A stretch of 28,263 bases of DNA from JBAXTE01 sp038240835 (GTDB taxonomy: Bacteria; Bacteroidota; Bacteroidia; Bacteroidales; WCHB1-69), in the NCBI GenBank assembly GCA_038240835.1, contig JBBRGJ010000031.1, forward strand, positions 1 through 28,263, given 5' to 3'. This document shows, in pieces, positions 24,855-28,263 of this stretch (positions within the stretch are counted from its first letter, which is position 1; each line of letters begins with the position of its first letter). The notes beneath the pieces were generated by a model that had not been told where the DNA came from, made no database searches, and saw only the letters and a program-made list of their open reading frames with translations. The translations under genes and the position numbers were made by a program.

Positions 24855-25571
24855 TTATTTTAGTTCAAATCGAATTGGAAGAACCATACGAACATTCACC
24901 TCTTTGCCGTGGTTTTTTCCTGGAGTCCAGTAGGGCATATTTTTTATTACTCGTATCGCTTCTTGATCACACGAAGGAATAACACCCCTTTTTACCACTA
25001 CATTAGTGAGTTTTCCCGTTTTTGTTACAATAAATTCAACAAATACAGTTCCTGATTTCTTAGCATCAGCCGGAAATTTAATCTTATCCGTGATAAATTT
25101 CATCATGGCCTCGTTTCCACCATCAAATTGTGGCATTACTTCCGCAACTGAAACGATATCCGACTCATCGATATTCTGGTCCATGTTTGGATCAACGGGC
25201 ATATAACAGTTTGCGACATCAATTCTTGTGGGAGATTTATCAGGAACACTAATTTCAACAATATCTTCTTTTACTTTGTGCTTATTATTTATCTTCCGAA
25301 TGGGTCGATCGACAGTATCTCGTTTTTCATTATTTGATTGTAATGTATCGAGTTTTACTTGGTTAGTGTCAATGTTTTTGTTTTCGAGTTTGGGCTCTTC
25401 CGTTTTTTTAGTCTCCGAAGTGCAGCTACTATTCAGCATCGACATGGAGATAATGGTAGCGCCGAGATAATTTTTTTGATCAATAACACGTTTCTGAAAC
25501 CATTTAGAATTTGATAATAAATTCAATAGTGAGAATTTTAATCGTAGATAATTCAATGTTAGATTTGCCAT
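24855..25571 (-). CDS. TonB-C-domain exported protein, paralog 1
   Basis: A 238-residue protein and the first gene of the four-gene operon. Its region 20-76 is almost the same as paralog 2 (49 of 54 residues alike across one stretch), including YLGATIISMSMLNSSC (35-50). Cys122-Tyr123 in VANCYMPVDPN is conserved. The TonB C-domain (147-238) has PQFDGGNEAMMKFI, FPADAK, GTVFVEFIVTKTGKLTN, QEAIRVIKNMPYWTPGKN and PIRFELK. It lacks the proline-rich periplasmic linker of energy-transducing TonB and no exbB/exbD is nearby, so energy transduction is doubtful. The cellular location is probably the envelope. A promoter lies 32-62 bases upstream. Confidence 0.9.
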   Translation of the reverse strand: MANLTLNYLRLKFSLLNLLSNSKWFQKRVIDQKNYLGATIISMSMLNSSCTSETKKTEEPKLENKNIDTNQVKLDTLQSNNEKRDTVDRPIRKINNKHKVKEDIVEISVPDKSPTRIDVANCYMPVDPNMDQNIDESDIVSVAEVMPQFDGGNEAMMKFITDKIKFPADAKKSGTVFVEFIVTKTGKLTNVVVKRGVIPSCDQEAIRVIKNMPYWTPGKNHGKEVNVRMVLPIRFELK

Positions 25572-25602
25572 GTTGCTGATGTTTAAACATTACTCGAAAA
25601 AA

Positions 25603-25633
25603 CGAAATTACAACACTTTTCGTATAATTCCAA
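25603..25633 (-). promoter_or_regulatory. promoter of the TonB-like/radical SAM operon
   Basis: On the minus strand TTG (25631-25633), a 20-base spacer and TAATTTCG (25603-25610), one mismatch from TAnnTTTG. It predicts a leader of about 28 bases. Confidence 0.5.
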
Positions 25634-25700
25634 TTTTTTTTTTTGTTCACACCGTTGTTTTTTTATCACTAAGGCACTAGTTTTTTTTCGCCACTAAGTT

Positions 25701-25930
25701 CATTTATCTACCAGCTTGCTATGTAGACTAAGATACACTAAGACTTCTTGCTTCTTAATTCTTACTTCTGTATTCTTACTTCTCTTTTTGTCCCACTGAT
25801 TCGCCGCGGCGAAAGTGAAGTGCTCTCTTCTTCTTCTTCCTTTCACCACTAAGGCATTTATCTACCAGCTTGCTATGTAGACTAAGTTCACTAAGAATCA
25901 TTTATCTACCAGCCTGCTAGGTAGACTAAG
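25701..25930 (+). repeat. three copies of a 32-bp motif upstream of ribD
   Basis: Copies start at 25701, 25855 and 25899; each begins CATTTATCTACCAGC and ends GTAGACTAAG. The third differs at two positions. CTAC and GTAG within each copy can pair. CACTAA steps surround the copies. Interleaved with the block repeat at 25761 and 25942. Confidence 0.8.
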
Positions 25931-26016
25931 ACTTCTTACTTCTTACTTCTGTATTCTTGCTTCTTCTTCCTCTTTTTGTCCCACTGATTCGTCGCGGCGA
26001 AAGGGAAGTGCTCTTT
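25761..26016 (+). repeat. two copies of a block with a GC palindrome
   Basis: CTTACTTCTGTATTCTT followed by TTTTTGTCCCACTGATTCG and a GC palindrome occurs at 25761-25826 and 25942-26014; the second has a short insertion. TCGCCGCGGCGA (25801-25812) is a perfect 12-base palindrome, and its second copy (25989-26000) has one change. Together with the 32-bp motif this is a tandem duplication of about 185 bases. Confidence 0.78.
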
Positions 26017-26029
26017 TCACTTTTTTTTG

Positions 26030-26037
26030 TATCTTTG
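26030..26037 (+). promoter_or_regulatory. -7 promoter element of ribD
   Basis: TATCTTTG, an exact TAnnTTTG match, ends only 5 bases before the ribD ATG, so the mRNA should have almost no 5' leader. The -33 position holds GTG. Confidence 0.6.
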
Positions 26038-26042
26038 CATTT

Positions 26043-27092
26043 ATGAATCTAGAGGATAATAAGTTTATAAAACGTTGTTTCGAATTAGCAGCAAAAGGTT
26101 TGGGAAGTGTTTCTCCAAATCCTTTGGTGGGCAGTGTCGTGGTTTATAACGACGAAATCATCGGAGAGGGCTATCACCAACGATATGGGGAAGCTCATGC
26201 GGAAGTAAATGCTATTAATGCAGTAAAAAACAGATCGTTACTTCCTTTTTCAACACTTTATGTAAATTTAGAACCTTGCGCTCATCACGGAAAAACACCT
26301 CCTTGTGCGTTGCGAATTATTGATGAAAACATCAGTAAAGTAGTTATTTCAACCATTGATCCGTTTGATAAAGTGGCTGGAAAAGGGGTTGAATTGTTAA
26401 AAAAAGAGGGAATCGAAGTGGTTACTTCTGTGTTGGAAGAGGAGGGAAGATGGCTCAATCGTCGTTTTTTTACCTTTCATCAAAAGAAAAGACCTTATAT
26501 TATTTTAAAATGGGCACAGACCAAGGATGGTTTTATCGACATCAATCGATTAGAAAATCAGGATAACCACTCTCACTGGATTACAAATCATGAATTAAAA
26601 GTGCTGGTTCACAAATGGCGGTCTGAAGAAGATGCCATTATGGTGGGATCTAATACTGTAATCAACGATAATCCAAAACTAAATGTCCGCCACTGGCAAG
26701 GAAAATCTCCACTTAGAGTAGTTATTGATACCGAACACCAATTATCACCAAATTTTCATCTTTTTGATGAATCTGTAAAGACCTTATTATTTGTAGATAA
26801 AGCCTATTCTGACTTTCCCGCTAGTATCGAACAAATTGTAATGCCTGTGCAAAATAGACTTTCATTTGTGATGGATACTCTTTATCAAAAACAGGTGCAA
26901 TCCATTATTATTGAGGGAGGACAATTTCTTTTGCAATCCCTATTACGTGCCCGTCTTTGGGATGAAGCACGTGTGTTAACTGGAAATAAATACTTTGGAA
27001 GCGGCTTGCCTGCTCCTCATATCTTGATACAGCCCACATCAACCACCAAAATTGGAGACGATTTAATCACAACATACATTATTAAAAACTAA
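26043..27092 (+). CDS. ribD: bifunctional riboflavin biosynthesis deaminase/reductase (RibD)
   Basis: A 349-residue cytoplasmic enzyme for two steps of riboflavin synthesis: deamination of the pyrimidine from GTP and reduction of its ribosyl side chain. The N-terminal cytidine-deaminase-like domain has SPNPLVGSVV (24-33), HAEVNA (52-57) and the zinc cysteines PCAHHGKTPPC (78-88, Cys79 and Cys88). The reductase domain follows from about 148 (RPYIILKWAQTKDGFI) with AIMVGSNTVINDNPKLNVR and IIIEGGQFLLQSLL. The start fits the family, and the promoter lies directly before it. No FMN riboswitch is seen. The EamA gene follows after 6 bases. Confidence 0.95.
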   Translation: MNLEDNKFIKRCFELAAKGLGSVSPNPLVGSVVVYNDEIIGEGYHQRYGEAHAEVNAINAVKNRSLLPFSTLYVNLEPCAHHGKTPPCALRIIDENISKVVISTIDPFDKVAGKGVELLKKEGIEVVTSVLEEEGRWLNRRFFTFHQKKRPYIILKWAQTKDGFIDINRLENQDNHSHWITNHELKVLVHKWRSEEDAIMVGSNTVINDNPKLNVRHWQGKSPLRVVIDTEHQLSPNFHLFDESVKTLLFVDKAYSDFPASIEQIVMPVQNRLSFVMDTLYQKQVQSIIIEGGQFLLQSLLRARLWDEARVLTGNKYFGSGLPAPHILIQPTSTTKIGDDLITTYIIKN

Positions 27093-27098
27093 TTATTT

Positions 27099-27959
27099 AT
27101 GATTCTGTTAATCATTGCAATCCTATTTTATGTAGGAATTTTTGTTACTTTTAAACTCTTTGCCCAATTCAATGTTGGCAACTTTACGGCTATCGTTATT
27201 AATTATTTAGTGGCTTCTCTTACAGGATTGCTCGCTTTTGGTGGCTTTCAACAAATTGATAATATCATCAATGCTCCTTGGATTTGGACAGCTGTGATTA
27301 TTGGAGTATTGTTTGTGGCAGTTTTTTATCTTTTCGCTATTTGCTCTCAAAAAATAAGCGTAACCATGACTGCTATGTCTAGTAAAATGTCGGTGGTTAT
27401 TCCCGTTTTTGCATTGCTTTACATCTTTAACGATGATATTACTATGGTAAAAATCATTGGCTTGGTGTTGATTATTATCTCCTTGTATTTAATTATGAAA
27501 CCAGATAAAACAAGCAAAATTGATAAAAAATATCTATTTATTCCAATCCTGATCTTTGTTGGAGCTGGTATTTCGGATACCCTTTTTGGATATGCAAAAC
27601 GTGCTTTTGAAATTTCAACCTCCAATGATTCTGCGCTGTTTGTAAGTGCTGTTTTTGGTATTTCATTCTTGTTAGGATTGTTGTATTTCCCATTTACAAT
27701 CAAAAAAGGAAAACCGATAGCCACTAAAGCTGATTTGATTGGTGGTTTAATTCTAGGTGTTGTCAACTTTTTAGCAGTTTTTTTCTTCGTCGAAGCTCAA
27801 GGAGCATTTTCAGCAAGTGTCTTTTTCCCAATCTTCAATGTAGGTGTTGTCGCTATTTCTGCTCTAACTGGACTTATTTTCTTTAAAGAACGATTAAATT
27901 TATTTAACTACATCGGACTCGGAATATCCCTTGTTGCAATCGCTTTGATTAATATGTAA
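27099..27959 (+). CDS. EamA/DMT-family transporter downstream of ribD
   Basis: A 286-residue permease with ten predicted membrane helices. Helices 1-5 end near GLVLIIISLYLIMKP (residues 126-140) and the second EamA repeat ends with LIFFKERLNLFNYIGLGISLVAIALIN. The charged KPDKTSKIDKKY stretch in the middle joins the two halves. It is co-transcribed with ribD, so a flavin- or purine-related substrate is possible, but sequence alone does not show it. It is not closely similar to the other EamA protein in the window. Confidence 0.9.
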   Translation: MILLIIAILFYVGIFVTFKLFAQFNVGNFTAIVINYLVASLTGLLAFGGFQQIDNIINAPWIWTAVIIGVLFVAVFYLFAICSQKISVTMTAMSSKMSVVIPVFALLYIFNDDITMVKIIGLVLIIISLYLIMKPDKTSKIDKKYLFIPILIFVGAGISDTLFGYAKRAFEISTSNDSALFVSAVFGISFLLGLLYFPFTIKKGKPIATKADLIGGLILGVVNFLAVFFFVEAQGAFSASVFFPIFNVGVVAISALTGLIFFKERLNLFNYIGLGISLVAIALINM

Positions 27960-28080
27960 TAAAAATTTAGATTCTTTCGAAATTGATTGTATTCAAATTA
28001 AGGTTCTACTACGAATTTAGTGGAAATGCTATAACAAAGTTTTTATGTTTAAAGTATGAGCTTATTTATTTCATTGTCAC

Positions 28081-28139
28081 CCTGAGTTTATCGAAGGGCA
28101 TTCAAAAGGCTTTCACTGTAATACTTCGATAAACTCAGG
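28081..28139. repeat. perfect 16-bp inverted repeat
   Basis: CCTGAGTTTATCGAAG (28081-28096) and its exact reverse complement (28124-28139) flank a 27-base spacer. There is no T tract on the plus strand. It resembles the CTGAG...TCGAAG palindromic repeats I recall as widespread between Bacteroidota genes. The rest of 27960-28263 shows no gene. Confidence 0.8.
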
Positions 28140-28263
28140 TGCGCCACGAGGCGTGTGTATCTATATATATTAAATACCTAATTGTATGAAAGTTACAATC
28201 AACCCAATTTGTCGTTCAGGTTGAAGTCGTTGTGATAGTATGCAAGGAAACGAACATGCTAAA

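Noticed and set aside
24855..25571. Energy-transducing TonB
   Set aside because: There is no proline-rich spacer and no exbB/exbD nearby, and three tandem copies end in a radical SAM gene; a classical TonB role is not supported.

Overview
The window reads as chromosomal DNA of an AT-rich Bacteroidota bacterium, probably an anaerobic Bacteroidales-like lineage. Three things point there: a secreted peptidase with a type IX secretion C-terminal domain, many promoters with the Bacteroidota -7 element TAnnTTTG (several with a TTG about 19-20 bases upstream), and family members typical of that phylum (class II aldolase, short IorA, M16 peptidase, tandem TonB C-terminal-domain proteins). The IorAB pair suggests ferredoxin-linked amino acid fermentation. 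No rRNA, tRNA, CRISPR array, integrase, transposase or phage gene was seen.

Layout. Positions 265-4255 hold hutI (minus), a divergent T9SS-exported C10 cysteine peptidase (plus) and a small DUF1330-like gene (minus). 4380-5372 is class II fructose-bisphosphate aldolase, followed by about 1 kb of repeat-rich non-coding DNA that ends in a second copy of the aldolase 3' end. 6361-8009 holds a divergent EamA transporter / PAP2 phosphatase pair with overlapping promoters. 8082-12179 is a compact operon: LeuT-type sodium-coupled transporter, an overlapping 45-residue single-helix protein (possible transporter small subunit), a helix-hairpin-helix membrane protein and a TPR protein. 12366-16570 holds a secreted M16 peptidase convergent with an aspartate-type aminotransferase, with a shared bidirectional terminator between them. 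17277-20061 is iorA-iorB and a small membrane protein, bracketed by two copies of a composite repeat. 20472-21950 is a class V PLP enzyme. 22473-25571 (minus) is a four-gene operon of three tandem TonB-domain paralogs and a radical SAM/SPASM enzyme. 26043-27959 is ribD and a second EamA transporter.

The best candidate for an undescribed system is the minus-strand operon at 22473-25571. Three paralogous exported proteins share an unusual N-terminus, a conserved Cys at residue 49/50, a conserved Cys-Tyr dipeptide before the TonB-like domain, and a co-transcribed radical SAM/SPASM enzyme of the kind that modifies peptides. The start codons run ATG, ATG, GTG, TTG along the operon, and the last two genes overlap. 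I infer that the SPASM enzyme modifies the TonB-like proteins. The sequence shows linkage and conserved residues, not the chemistry. The second candidate is the overlapping 45-residue partner of the NSS transporter.

Several intergenic regions carry repeats: a 51/63-bp tandem unit with heptamer arrays on both sides of iorAB, GCAGAG-rich inverted repeats, duplicated blocks before ribD, and a perfect 16-bp inverted repeat near the right end. These are probably repeats dispersed through the genome.
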